NCBI RefSeq assembly: GCF_007954585.1
Contig: NZ_CP042382.1
Location: forward strand, 806,001 to 870,000
Reading direction: 5' to 3'
DNA from: Pistricoccus aurantiacus
Lineage (GTDB): Bacteria > Pseudomonadota > Gammaproteobacteria > Pseudomonadales > Halomonadaceae
DNA: 64,000 bases
Shown piece after piece: positions 45,509-60,808 of this stretch. Positions within the stretch are counted from its first letter, which is position 1, and each line of letters starts with the position of its first letter. The notes beneath the pieces are model-generated. The model was not told the DNA's origin. It saw nothing but the letters and a program-made list of their open reading frames with translations, and ran no database searches. Both the position numbers and the translations under genes were made by a program.

Positions 45509-46489
45509 ATGCTAACGACATGCTCGACGCTTGCTGTCTTTCATCGAATCATCCGTCGCCTGGAACCTGCCTTCATGTGGATGCCGCTGACCTTCGTTCT
45601 ATTATTCTCGACCGGTTTTATCGCCGCGCGATTCGGCACCCAGGATGCCGAACCTTTTACCTTGTTGCTGACGCGCAGCCTGGTGGTGCTACCGGTGCTG
45701 GGGCTGATCCTGGTGGCGCTTCGCAAGCCACGTCAATGGGGCGACGGCAAGGCGCGCCTGACTCAGATGGGTATCGGCATGCTGCTGCACGGTGCCTATC
45801 TAGGCGGCGTGTTCGCCGCGGTCGAGGCAGGGCTGCCGGCAGGATTGACCGCGCTGCTGGTCAGCCTGCATCCACTGGTTACCGCGGCGCTTTCCTTGCC
45901 GCTGTTCGGCGTTCGGCTGAATATCAAGCAGTGGGCGGGACTGGTCTGCGGCGCGATAGGAGTCAGTCTGGTGCTAGGTGCCGGATTGCTGGGCGAGGAC
46001 ATCAACACGACCAGCGAATGGCCCCTGATCGGGCTGGTGTGGTGTCTGGTGGCGCTACTGGGCATGTCCAGTTCAACCCTGTGGCAAAAACGCGCCGGGG
46101 GTCGCCTGGGCATGGTGGAAGGCTTGATATTTCAGTATCTGGGGGCGGCGCTGGTCTTCATCGTCGCCGCTGGCCTCGTGGGTAGTTTTGAATTCGACCC
46201 CACGCCGCGGCTACTGTTGACGCTTGCCTGGCTGGTGATTGCCATCTCCGTGGGCGCCATCTGGCTATTGATGCTGATGCTGGAGCGCGGTGAGGCGCAT
46301 CAGGTGGCACGCATGTTTTTTCTGGTGCCGCCCTGCGCGGCGCTGATGGCCTGGCTGCTCTTCGACGAACAATGGAGCCCGCTGATGGTGGTCGGCGCCG
46401 CTCTGGTGGTGGGCGGGCTGGTACTGGATCGACCGAAAGCCAGGCCGGCGCGCTCTCCGATACAAGCATCGGAAGCCGCCAGACGTTAA
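45509..46489 (+). CDS. DMT-family (EamA) transporter
   Basis: 326 residues with 10 predicted membrane helices in two EamA repeats (roughly residues 25-150 and 170-300). It starts WMPLTFVLLFSTGFIAARFGTQDAEPFTLLLTRS, a typical EamA opening, and LTALLVSLHPLVTAALSLPLFGVRL is the end of repeat one. It should export a small metabolite; which one is unknown. The ATG at 45509 is used for lack of a better start; an ATG at 45575 (MWMPL) is possible. Confidence 0.85.
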   Translation: MLTTCSTLAVFHRIIRRLEPAFMWMPLTFVLLFSTGFIAARFGTQDAEPFTLLLTRSLVVLPVLGLILVALRKPRQWGDGKARLTQMGIGMLLHGAYLGGVFAAVEAGLPAGLTALLVSLHPLVTAALSLPLFGVRLNIKQWAGLVCGAIGVSLVLGAGLLGEDINTTSEWPLIGLVWCLVALLGMSSSTLWQKRAGGRLGMVEGLIFQYLGAALVFIVAAGLVGSFEFDPTPRLLLTLAWLVIAISVGAIWLLMLMLERGEAHQVARMFFLVPPCAALMAWLLFDEQWSPLMVVGAALVVGGLVLDRPKARPARSPIQASEAARR

Positions 46490-46511
46490 ATAAACATGAC
46501 CCCATGAACCG

Positions 46512-46542
46512 AAGCGCGCCCCCTAAATTAGCGAGCGCGCTT
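46512..46542. terminator. Hairpin between convergent DMT and glmS genes
   Basis: AAGCGCGC and GCGCGCTT form an 8-bp stem with a 15-nt loop between the two stops. It could serve both directions. Confidence 0.45.
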
Positions 46543-46566
46543 TACACCACGTCAAAATCTGAAGCC

Positions 46567-48402
<1,836 letters not shown>

Positions 48403-48411
48403 GATGATCTC

Positions 48412-49794
48412 CTATTGATCCTGGGCCGCTTTGGTCGGGCGCGACCAGCCATTCTTGCTGGTCTGGCGTGCCCGGGATACCGCCAGGGTATTATCGGCGA
48501 CATCCTTGCTGATGGTTGAGCCGGCACCGATGGTGGCCCCGCTGCCGATGGAGACCGGAGCCACCAGGGCGCTGTTGGAGCCGATGAATACGCCATCGCC
48601 CAGTTCGGTGCGGTGCTTGTTGGCGCCATCGTAATTGCAGGTGATGGTGCCGGCGCCGATATTGACGTCACGCCCGAGGGTGGCGTCACCCACATAGCTC
48701 AGATGATTGATCTTGCTGGCTTCGCCCACCTGGACATTCTTGGTCTCGACGAAGTTGCCCACCTTGGCCTTTGCCGCCAGATGAGTGCCCGGACGCAGCC
48801 GGGCGAAGGGACCAATATGGTTGTGGCCCGCCGCGACGCTGTGCTCGATGATGCTGTGAGATTCGACCACGCTACCTGCGCCGATATGACTCTGCCTGAT
48901 CACGCAGTAAGGCCCGATGCGCACGCCCTCGCCCAGTTCCACCTCGCCTTCGAAGACGCAGCCCACGTCGATTTCCACATCCCGCTCGCAATGCAGGCTA
49001 CCGCGCACGTCCAAGCGTGTCGGGTCCGCCAGGGCAACGCCTTCCACCATCAGACGTTCGGCGATTTCCTGCTGATAGGCTCGCTCCAGCGCCGCCAGTT
49101 GGGCACGATTATTGACGCCTTCCACTTCGCTGGGCGTCGCCGGCTGGGCGGTAGCGATACCCACGCCTTCCTGAGCTGCCATGGCGATCACGTCCGTCAG
49201 ATAGTACTCGCCCTGGGCGTTGTCCGCACTGAGCCGGGGCAGCCAGCGCTTGAGCTGCGTGCTGGTCATGGCCATGATGCCGGTATTGCATTCCCGGATG
49301 CCGAGCTGATCCTGGCTGGCGTCCTTCTGCTCGACGATGGCGATCACCCTGCCTTGCGTATCCCGCACAATGCGGCCGTAACCGCTGGGGTTATCCAGGG
49401 TCACGGTCAGCAGCGCCATGTGCCCTTCGTCCACTTCCTCGAGCAGCGAGACCAGCGTCTCGCGACGAATCAAGGGTACGTCGCCGTACAGCACCAGCAC
49501 CTTGTCCGGACCGAGCTTGTCGAGTACCTGGGCCACCGCATGGCCGGTTCCCTTCTGCTCCTCCTGCAGGGCGAAACGCAGCCGGAGCCGATCGGCGTCG
49601 CCTTCCAGTGCCTGGCGCAGTTGATCGCCGCCGTGGCCTATCACCAGATGCAGATGATTGGTATCCAGCGTGACGGCGGTATCGATGACATGACGCACCA
49701 TCGGCTTACCCGCCAACGGATGCAGCACCTTCGGACGCCGTGAGCGCATCCGCGTTCCTTGGCCAGCGGCCAGAATCACCACGTCGAGGCTCAT
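48412..49794 (-). CDS. glmU: Bifunctional UDP-N-acetylglucosamine pyrophosphorylase/glucosamine-1-phosphate acetyltransferase
   Basis: 460 residues. N-terminal uridyltransferase domain: VVILAAGQGTRMRSRRPKVLHPLAGKPM and VLYGDVPLI. C-terminal left-handed beta-helix with hexapeptide repeats and acetyl-CoA residues (ARLRPGTHLAAKAKVGNFVE; NIGAGTITCNYDG). It makes UDP-GlcNAc. AGGAGT sits just before two adjacent ATGs; the second (49794) is better spaced. It is separated from the atp operon here by mgtE, uppP and apbE. Confidence 0.95.
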   Translation of the reverse strand: MSLDVVILAAGQGTRMRSRRPKVLHPLAGKPMVRHVIDTAVTLDTNHLHLVIGHGGDQLRQALEGDADRLRLRFALQEEQKGTGHAVAQVLDKLGPDKVLVLYGDVPLIRRETLVSLLEEVDEGHMALLTVTLDNPSGYGRIVRDTQGRVIAIVEQKDASQDQLGIRECNTGIMAMTSTQLKRWLPRLSADNAQGEYYLTDVIAMAAQEGVGIATAQPATPSEVEGVNNRAQLAALERAYQQEIAERLMVEGVALADPTRLDVRGSLHCERDVEIDVGCVFEGEVELGEGVRIGPYCVIRQSHIGAGSVVESHSIIEHSVAAGHNHIGPFARLRPGTHLAAKAKVGNFVETKNVQVGEASKINHLSYVGDATLGRDVNIGAGTITCNYDGANKHRTELGDGVFIGSNSALVAPVSIGSGATIGAGSTISKDVADNTLAVSRARQTSKNGWSRPTKAAQDQ

Positions 49795-49821
49795 CATGAC
49801 TCCTTGATTGGGTTTGCTTGT

Positions 49822-50949
49822 CTATTGATTGACGACCGGCTCGCCGGCCGCGATTTTTCGAACTTGTGCGGTATCGACGCCCATCTTTTCCAGACGCTCC
49901 TTGCCGAAGCGTTCGGTAAAGGCGGGGCTTGCTCGACTGGACCAGCCGTCGCCGTCACGCACCAGCAGCAGTATCGGCAGGGATTCCCGTCGCGCAAGGG
50001 CCATTGCCTCGTTCGGGCCGAGCACCATCAGGGCGGTGGCCCAGGCGTCCGCCCAGGCGTTATCCGGATGAATCACCGTGACCGAGGCCAGCGCATGGTC
50101 GATTGGGCGTCCCGTGCGCGGATCGATGGTATGAGAATAACGCTTGCCCTCCGCTTCGAAATAATTGCGGTAATCTCCGGAGGTGGCTACCGTGGCATCG
50201 TGAAGCGGCAGTACTTCCCGAGCGACTCGTTGATGAACGTCCGGCACTTCCACGCCGATCCGCCAGGGGTCGCCCTGGTCGTCGCGATCCCCTTCCAGCA
50301 CCAGCTCGCCGCCGATATTGACCAGGAAATTCTCGAGTCCCTGCCGGCGCAGATAGTCCGCTACTCGATCGACGCCGTAACCTTTGGCGACGCCGGAAAG
50401 ATCGATGAAGATATCGCCCAGACGCCTGGCACGTTCTCCTTCCACATCCAGCTCGAGTCGGTCCTGACCGACCTGCTGAAGTCTCTCCGCCAATAGGGCT
50501 GGATCCGGTACTTCCTGCGGGCGCGCTTCCGGACCGAAGCTCCAGAGATTGACCAGGCCTCCAACGGTAACGTCGAAAGCGCCATCGCTTTTACGCGCGA
50601 CCTGCCGGGCGATATGAAGCACCTTTGTCAGTTCCGGCGATAGTTCCCGCCACTCCCCCACCGGAGTGCGATTGAGCTGCATCAATTCGGAATCTTCCCG
50701 ATAGGTGGACATACTCGTATCAACATGCGCCAGCGTCTCCTCGATCCCCTCGGCCAGTTTGGCACGCTGTGCTTCCGTCAGCGGATCGACAACGGTGATC
50801 TGATAGAAGGTACCGAAAATATTACCCTCGAACCGCACCGGCGACTCCAGGCGACGTTCGTCGGAACAGCCGCCGAACAAGCCGATGGCCAGGACCAATA
50901 TCAGGCAAGGGAGGAGGCGATCAAGATGACGTATCAAAGAAGCTTTCAT
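49822..50949 (-). CDS. apbE: ApbE-family FAD:protein FMN transferase (lipoprotein)
   Basis: 375 residues from ATG 50949. Lipobox-like AIGLFGGC around residue 28 suggests a lipoprotein on the periplasmic side. Key motifs: FGTFYQITVVDP, VDTSMSTYREDSELMQLN, AFDVTVGGLVNLW, IDLSGVAKGYGVD and YSHTIDPRTGRPID. It attaches FMN to Thr of target proteins such as NqrB/RnfG. No nqr or rnf genes are near. It is close to uppP (10 nt gap) and glmU. Confidence 0.9.
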   Translation of the reverse strand: MKASLIRHLDRLLPCLILVLAIGLFGGCSDERRLESPVRFEGNIFGTFYQITVVDPLTEAQRAKLAEGIEETLAHVDTSMSTYREDSELMQLNRTPVGEWRELSPELTKVLHIARQVARKSDGAFDVTVGGLVNLWSFGPEARPQEVPDPALLAERLQQVGQDRLELDVEGERARRLGDIFIDLSGVAKGYGVDRVADYLRRQGLENFLVNIGGELVLEGDRDDQGDPWRIGVEVPDVHQRVAREVLPLHDATVATSGDYRNYFEAEGKRYSHTIDPRTGRPIDHALASVTVIHPDNAWADAWATALMVLGPNEAMALARRESLPILLLVRDGDGWSSRASPAFTERFGKERLEKMGVDTAQVRKIAAGEPVVNQ

Positions 50950-50959
50950 CAAAAAAACC

Positions 50960-51757
50960 TTACCAGAAGAACCAAAATAGCCAGAGCCCGAAAACGATCC
51001 GATAGATCACGAAGGGCTGCATGCCGATGCGGGCAATGAATTCCAGAAAATAATGGATGCACAGATAGGCGCTGATACCGGAAAGCAGGGTACCGCCGAT
51101 CATGGCCGACCAGTCGACGGGTACCGGATCGCCCAGCAAGTTCAGGGTTTCAAGCCCGCCGGCAAGCACGATAACCGGAATGGACAGCAGGAAGGAAAAC
51201 CGGGCAGAGGCTTCGCGGCTCATGCCCAGCATCAGGGCGGCGGTCATGGTGATACCGGAGCGGGAGGTGCCGGGAATCAGCGCCAGGGCCTGGGCCAGAC
51301 CGATCAGAATGGCGTCCTTGAAACCCAACTGATATTCGCTTCGACTACCGCGCTTGCGACGATCCGCGTAGCCCAGTACCAGGCCGAAAACGATCAAACC
51401 CACGGCGATGACCACGCCGGAGCGCATCTGTCCCTCGATCAAGTCCTTGAAGGCGAGCCCCACCAAACCCACGGGAATGGTGGCGACGATCACCCACCAG
51501 GCGAGTCGCGCATCCTGATCGGTCTTTCCGCCGGTGAGGGAGTCTCGCCAGCTCTTCAGCATGCGCCACAGCTCATGTCGGAAATACACCACTACAGCGC
51601 CAAGGCTGCCGACATGCAAGGCGACATCAAAGGCCAGGCCTTGATCCGGCCAGTTCGTCAGCGCGGGCACCAGAATTAGATGGGCGGAACTCGAGATGGG
51701 AAGAAACTCGGAAATGCCTTGAATCAGGGAAAGAACGACAACTTGCAACCATTCCAT
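50960..51757 (-). CDS. uppP: Undecaprenyl-diphosphatase (bacitracin-resistance type)
   Basis: 265 residues from ATG 51757 with 8 or so membrane helices. SEFLPISSSAHLILVP and ALIPGTSRSGITMTAALMLGMSREASARFSF are the two BacA/UppP signature motifs with the catalytic Glu, Ser and Arg. It recycles undecaprenyl phosphate for cell-wall synthesis, matching the GlmU-GlmS supply of UDP-GlcNAc downstream. A few in-frame codons further upstream are not needed. Confidence 0.93.
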   Translation of the reverse strand: MEWLQVVVLSLIQGISEFLPISSSAHLILVPALTNWPDQGLAFDVALHVGSLGAVVVYFRHELWRMLKSWRDSLTGGKTDQDARLAWWVIVATIPVGLVGLAFKDLIEGQMRSGVVIAVGLIVFGLVLGYADRRKRGSRSEYQLGFKDAILIGLAQALALIPGTSRSGITMTAALMLGMSREASARFSFLLSIPVIVLAGGLETLNLLGDPVPVDWSAMIGGTLLSGISAYLCIHYFLEFIARIGMQPFVIYRIVFGLWLFWFFW

Positions 51758-51972
51758 TGAAATACCGTGCAATTAAGGAAAGCGCCCTGATAGGCGATAC
51801 CGATTGGATCGACGGAACCGGCTAAAAGAAGCGCTTTGGTGGCTGACGAGGATACACATCATGGCCGTGAGTGTCCGCTGTAAAAGCGAATTTCAGATAC
51901 AAAAATGCACAAAAACGGCATAAAGAATGAGTATCTTGCAACGAAAAAAGCGAAAAAACACTATCCCATTCA

Positions 51973-53343
51973 TCAAATATTGGTTAGTAATATAGTCGCA
52001 ATGCCGAAATAAATGATTACACCAAAAGAATCGATCAAGGTGGTCACCAGCGGTCCCGAGGCGGTGGCTGGATCCCAGCCAAGTCGATCGAGTACAAAAG
52101 GCAGACATAAGCCCACCAGACTGCCCGTCAGAACGATAATCGTCATGCTCATGGCGACGACTATCATGAGCATCTCACCGCCACGCATGAAGCCGATCGG
52201 CGACACTGCCAAGGCCATGGTCATTCCTAGAGCAGCGGCAATCAACAGTTCGCGTCCCAATAGCTTGCCCCAGTCCTTGAAGGCAATATCACCGGTAGCC
52301 AAGCCTCGTACGGTCAGCGTCGATGCCTGAGCGCCGGCGTTGCCACCGCTATCGATCAACAGGGGAAGAAAGAATACCAAGGCCACCTGCGCGGCAATGA
52401 TATCCTCGAAATAGGCAATACCCGCGCCGGAAAACAGGTTGCCGAACACCAGTAGCACTAGCCAGGCCACACGCTTGCGATAAAGGTTCCATAAGGGTGA
52501 GCGGCTGACGCCATCCTCGAGATTGCCAACCGAGGCGCCCTTGTGAATATCTTCCGTAGCCTCAGCCTGAATCACGTCAATCACGTCATCGTGAGTAACA
52601 ATACCCACCAGAAGCTCGTTTTCGTCTACTACTGGCACCGCCAGGAGGTCGTAGCGGGCTACGAGCCGCGCCACTTCTTCCTGAAGTGTTTCCACCTGAG
52701 TATGAATCACATCCTTGATCATCAATTCATCAAGATAAGCGCTGGGCCGGGCGATCAGCAGCTGGCGCAAGGACAGGGTTCCCGCCAGATGACCCTGCTC
52801 GTCAACGATATAGATCTGGTAAACGGTTTCCGCATCCGGGGCGGTCTGACGCACTCGCAGCAACGCCTGGGACGCCGTCAGGCCACTGGGGATGGCGACA
52901 TAGTTCGATGTCATCACCGCGCCGGCGGTGCCTTCCTCGTAGCTCGCCAGGCGTTTGAGTTCTTCCCGCTCGCGATGTGCCATACGCCGCAACAGCGCTT
53001 CACGACGGTCTTCTCCCAGGAGATTATATAAATCCGCTCGATCATCCGAGCTCATCTCCTCGAGGATCGCCAGCAGCGCCTCGTCGGACAGTTGATCGAC
53101 CAAGCGCGCCTGCAGCCAGCCTGGCAGAAAACCATAGACATGAGCACGCCGCGTCAAGGGCAAATGCTCGAGCAGCGACAGTACGCTTGGCATCTCGTCC
53201 TGCTGATCGACGAGATCCTCCAGCAGCTCAGCGATATCTGCGGCGCGCAGTTCCTCGAGAAGCCTCGTCAGCTCTTTCGGATCTTGTTCCAACGCCACCA
53301 ACAACATAGCTTTATGCGTATGCAAGGCATTTTCCAGCGTCAT
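51973..53343 (-). CDS. mgtE: Magnesium transporter MgtE
   Basis: 456 residues from ATG 53343. Domains: MgtE N-terminal superhelical domain (residues ~25-125), two CBS domains (about 130-250: VMTSNYVAIPSGLTASQAL; MIKDVIHTQVETLQEEVARLVARYDLLAVPVVDEN), and a 5-helix membrane part with PLLIDSGGNAGAQASTL, the pore signature. It imports Mg2+ with CBS gating by Mg2+. It begins 45 nt past the atp-operon terminator. A 215-bp gap, AT-rich, follows before uppP. Confidence 0.93.
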   Translation of the reverse strand: MTLENALHTHKAMLLVALEQDPKELTRLLEELRAADIAELLEDLVDQQDEMPSVLSLLEHLPLTRRAHVYGFLPGWLQARLVDQLSDEALLAILEEMSSDDRADLYNLLGEDRREALLRRMAHREREELKRLASYEEGTAGAVMTSNYVAIPSGLTASQALLRVRQTAPDAETVYQIYIVDEQGHLAGTLSLRQLLIARPSAYLDELMIKDVIHTQVETLQEEVARLVARYDLLAVPVVDENELLVGIVTHDDVIDVIQAEATEDIHKGASVGNLEDGVSRSPLWNLYRKRVAWLVLLVFGNLFSGAGIAYFEDIIAAQVALVFFLPLLIDSGGNAGAQASTLTVRGLATGDIAFKDWGKLLGRELLIAAALGMTMALAVSPIGFMRGGEMLMIVVAMSMTIIVLTGSLVGLCLPFVLDRLGWDPATASGPLVTTLIDSFGVIIYFGIATILLTNI

Positions 53344-53387
53344 GGCATTCTCCCGGAGCGTGACCGTCACTCAAACATCGTATCCAT

Positions 53388-53433
53388 AAAAAAACGCCCC
53401 CTGAGCCGTCGTCGGAAAACGGTTCAAGGGGCG
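53388..53433 (-). terminator. Intrinsic terminator of the atp operon
   Basis: On the minus strand the arms CGCCCCTTGAACCG and CGGCTCAGGGGGCG (14 bp, two weak positions) enclose an 11-nt loop, followed by seven T residues. It lies 22 nt past the atpC stop. Confidence 0.85.
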
Positions 53434-53454
53434 CGACGCGGCTGGAAAGGCTTT

Positions 53455-53883
53455 CTAGCCCCGACCGGCCTTCTTGCGCAGTTGCTGAATGGTACGCAGT
53501 TGAGCCACGGCTTCCGCGAGTTCCGCGGCAGCTCGCGTATAGTCGAGATCCGCGGCATTCTCATTGAGGCGTTGCTGGGCTTCCTTGCGCGCCTCTTCCG
53601 CCGCCGCTTCGTCGAGATCGTTGGCACGCACGGCAGTATCCGCCAGCACCGTGATTATCTTCGGCTGCACTTCCAGAAAACCACCGGTCACGTAATAGTG
53701 CTCTTCCTCACCGCCTTGCTTGAGGATACGCACCGGCCCCGGCGCAAGCTCCGTCAGCAGCGGCGTGTGTCCGGGCAGAATCCCCAGATCCCCGACGGTG
53801 CCAGCGGCGATCAATTGCTCGATGTCCCCGGAGAAGATCGATGTCTCGGCGCTGACTATCTCGCACTTGACGGTATTCGCCAT
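53455..53883 (-). CDS. atpC: ATP synthase F1 epsilon subunit
   Basis: 142 residues. [40 protein letters not shown] is the epsilon beta-sandwich N-terminal domain; the C-terminal helix pair (residues ~90-140) regulates ATPase activity. Last gene of the operon, with a terminator 22 nt past the stop. Confidence 0.96.
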   Translation of the reverse strand: MANTVKCEIVSAETSIFSGDIEQLIAAGTVGDLGILPGHTPLLTELAPGPVRILKQGGEEEHYYVTGGFLEVQPKIITVLADTAVRANDLDEAAAEEARKEAQQRLNENAADLDYTRAAAELAEAVAQLRTIQQLRKKAGRG

Positions 53884-53928
53884 CGCTATGTCCTCCTTCG
53901 TGGATGGACGGCCTGATTACAAGGATTC

Positions 53929-55359
<1,431 letters not shown>

Positions 55360-55386
55360 TCAATGGGCGGCAATCCTTTCAAGGCG

Positions 55387-56271
55387 CTATACGGCTGCGG
55401 CGCCACCAACGATTTCGGAAATTTCCTGGGTAATAGCCGCTTGGCGAGCCTTGTTGTACACCTGTTCCAACTCGTCGATCAGCTCGCCCGCGTTGTCGGT
55501 GGCATTCTTCATCGCGATCATCCGTGCGGCTTGTTCACAGGCGGCGTTTTCCACCACCCCCTGATAAACCTGGGATTCGACGAAGCGCATCAACAACCGA
55601 TCCAGCAGTACCTTGGCATCCGGCTCATACAGGTAATCCCAGGTAGTCGAGCTTTTCTGCTCTTCGCCCTCGGCGTTGTCTTCGCCCATCTCGGTGGACA
55701 ACGGCAGTATCTGACGCACCACCGGCTTCTGGGTCATGGTATTGACAAACTGGTTGTACACCACATAAAGGCGATCGATCTTGCCCGCATCGAAGGATTC
55801 CAGCATGACCTTGACGCTGCCGATCAGATCCTCGACTTCCGGCGCCTCGCCGAGACCGCTGTTGGCGGAAACCAGTTGACCGCCATACTTCTGGAAAAAA
55901 CCGCCGGCCTTGGCGCCCAAGGCGCTGAAATCGATCTCGACACCTTTTTCCTGCCAGGCCTTGACTTCCTTGAGCACCGCCTTGAACAGGTTGGCGTTCA
56001 AGCCACCGGCCAGGCCACGGTCTGAAGACACCACGATGTAGCCGACCCGCTTGACCTCACGATCGATCATGTAATCGTGCTGGTATTCCGGATTGGCCTT
56101 GGCGATATGCCCAACCACGTTGCGAATCTGGCGCGCATAGGGCTTGCTGGCCTTCATGCGCTCCTGCGCTTTACGCATCTTCGATGCCGCGACCATTTCC
56201 ATGGCGCTGGTGATCTTTTGCGTGTTCTTGATGCTCCCGATCTGGGTGCGTATCTCTTTTCCCGCTGCCAT
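55387..56271 (-). CDS. atpG: ATP synthase F1 gamma subunit
   Basis: 294 residues. [35 protein letters not shown] is the first rotor helix; the end, [29 protein letters not shown], is the second. It forms the central rotating stalk. A 13-bp terminator-like hairpin lies between atpA and this gene. Confidence 0.96.
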   Translation of the reverse strand: MAAGKEIRTQIGSIKNTQKITSAMEMVAASKMRKAQERMKASKPYARQIRNVVGHIAKANPEYQHDYMIDREVKRVGYIVVSSDRGLAGGLNANLFKAVLKEVKAWQEKGVEIDFSALGAKAGGFFQKYGGQLVSANSGLGEAPEVEDLIGSVKVMLESFDAGKIDRLYVVYNQFVNTMTQKPVVRQILPLSTEMGEDNAEGEEQKSSTTWDYLYEPDAKVLLDRLLMRFVESQVYQGVVENAACEQAARMIAMKNATDNAGELIDELEQVYNKARQAAITQEISEIVGGAAAV

Positions 56272-56308
56272 TGCGATCTACCTCTCGTTCGGTCTCCCAG
56301 AAGGCTAG

Positions 56309-56341
56309 AAAACCGGCCCAGCCGTTACCTGGGCCGGTTTT
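56309..56341 (-). terminator. Terminator-like hairpin inside the atp operon, between atpA and atpG
   Basis: On the minus strand AAAACCGGCCCAG pairs with CTGGGCCGGTTTT over all 13 bp around a 7-nt loop (56322-56328), then C follows the T4. It begins about 5 nt after the atpA stop. The structure is that of an intrinsic terminator or an RNA-processing hairpin. All genes are still in one operon, so it is more likely a partial terminator or stabiliser. Confidence 0.6.
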
Positions 56342-56345
56342 TGTC

Positions 56346-57890
<1,545 letters not shown>

Positions 57891-57906
57891 GCCATGTCCC
57901 TCAGAC

Positions 57907-58446
57907 TCAGACGGAAAGAACTTCGTGAAGGCGGTTGAGTCGCCCGCGTACCGAACCGTCGATCACGGTATCGCCGGTACGCAGGATGACGCCGCCCAGA
58001 AGGCTCTTGTCCACCTGAGTGGTAATAGAGATTTCGCGGTCCAGACGCTTGGCCAGGGCACTCGCGAGCTTGTCCTCTTGCGCCTTGTCCAGCGGAAAGG
58101 CGGAGACGATATCCACATCGACGCGCTTTTCCTGCTGGGACTTGAGCAGCGCGAACTGCTCGGCGATATCGGGTAATGCCGCCAGCCTGCCCTTGCGTCC
58201 GATCTCGACGAGAAAGTTGCGGCCCTGCTCATTCAAACTGTCACCGCAGATATCACTGATCAAATCGACCTTTTCGTCGTTGCTCAGACGCGGATTGCCG
58301 AGTACCCGGGCTCGCATGTCATCATTGTCGACGACCCGCGCCAGGGTATCGAGCATGGTCGCCCAATCCTTCAGCGCCTTGTGGTCGCGGGCGAATTCAA
58401 ACGCTGCCTTGGCGTAAGGACGCGCGGCGGTAGACGTTTCCGCCAT
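57907..58446 (-). CDS. atpH: ATP synthase F1 delta subunit
   Basis: 179 residues. [24 protein letters not shown] is the N-terminal helical bundle that binds the top of the alpha ring; [31 protein letters not shown] is the C-terminal part that binds subunit b. It starts 11 nt after the atpF stop. Confidence 0.95.
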   Translation of the reverse strand: MAETSTAARPYAKAAFEFARDHKALKDWATMLDTLARVVDNDDMRARVLGNPRLSNDEKVDLISDICGDSLNEQGRNFLVEIGRKGRLAALPDIAEQFALLKSQQEKRVDVDIVSAFPLDKAQEDKLASALAKRLDREISITTQVDKSLLGGVILRTGDTVIDGSVRGRLNRLHEVLSV

Positions 58447-58457
58447 GGATCACCTCC

Positions 58458-58928
58458 TCACAGCTCTTTGGCGAGTTTGTCGACGAGTTTCGCGTGCTGC
58501 TTCTCGTCGATGGACGATTCCAGAATACGCTCGGCACCGATGATGGCGAGCCGCGCTACCTGGCTACGCAACTCTTCCTTGGCGCGATTGACTTCCTGAT
58601 CGATCTCGGACTTGGCGGAGGCGATCATTCGCTCGCCTTCCTGACGCGCCTGATCCCGCGCTTCCTCGATCATCTGGTTGGAGCGTTTCTGCGCCTGCTC
58701 CAGTATTTCACTCGCCTGGGCCTTGCTTTCCCGAAGCTGCTCGTCGACCTGGTTCTGGGTCTTTTCGAGATCACGGGTCGCACGGCTGGCGGCATCCAGG
58801 CCATCGGCGATCTTCTTCTGGCGTTCCTGCAGGGCTTGTATGACCGGCGGCCATATATACTTCATGCAGAACCAGACGAAGAACGCGAAGGCGATGGCCT
58901 GGCCAATCAACGTAAGATTCAAATTCAT
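58458..58928 (-). CDS. atpF: ATP synthase Fo b subunit
   Basis: 156 residues. An N-terminal membrane helix ([21 protein letters not shown]) is followed by a long charged coiled coil (residues ~35-150), the peripheral stalk. Two copies should be present per enzyme. Confidence 0.95.
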   Translation of the reverse strand: MNLNLTLIGQAIAFAFFVWFCMKYIWPPVIQALQERQKKIADGLDAASRATRDLEKTQNQVDEQLRESKAQASEILEQAQKRSNQMIEEARDQARQEGERMIASAKSEIDQEVNRAKEELRSQVARLAIIGAERILESSIDEKQHAKLVDKLAKEL

Positions 58929-58990
58929 GCCAGCACCTCTCGCGTCACAAGTTTGGGGTCACCACGACGGCTCATCGAGCGCGTCGCGAA

Positions 58991-59254
<264 letters not shown>

Positions 59255-59295
59255 TCAGACGAGTGGTTTAGGGTTAAGGGTTTGAGGTAAAGCGC

Positions 59296-60575
<1,280 letters not shown>

Positions 60576-60686
60576 GCGTCCTTGGCGTCTCGGCTGAGTG
60601 GCTCGTGAATGCGCCTTGCTGATTTCAAGCACCAATGGTCAAGAGCAATCGTGGCGGATGATCCGAGCCAATCGGGTTCGGCGGGG

Positions 60687-60715
60687 ATTATAAGGAAGCC
60701 CCGGACAGGCTTCAA
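60687..60715 (-). promoter_or_regulatory. Sigma70-type promoter of the atp operon
   Basis: On the minus strand TTGAAG (60710-60715), 17-nt spacer, then TATAAT (60687-60692), a perfect -10 box with good spacing. It lies 112 nt upstream of the atpI ATG, in the gap after parB. Confidence 0.75.
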
Positions 60716-60808
60716 CAGACAACCGATCATTTCACGAGATATCGCACCAGCTTACGACCAAAAGAGCAGATTTTTCGGCATTTTAATTAGCCTGATAATC
60801 TATCGGGC

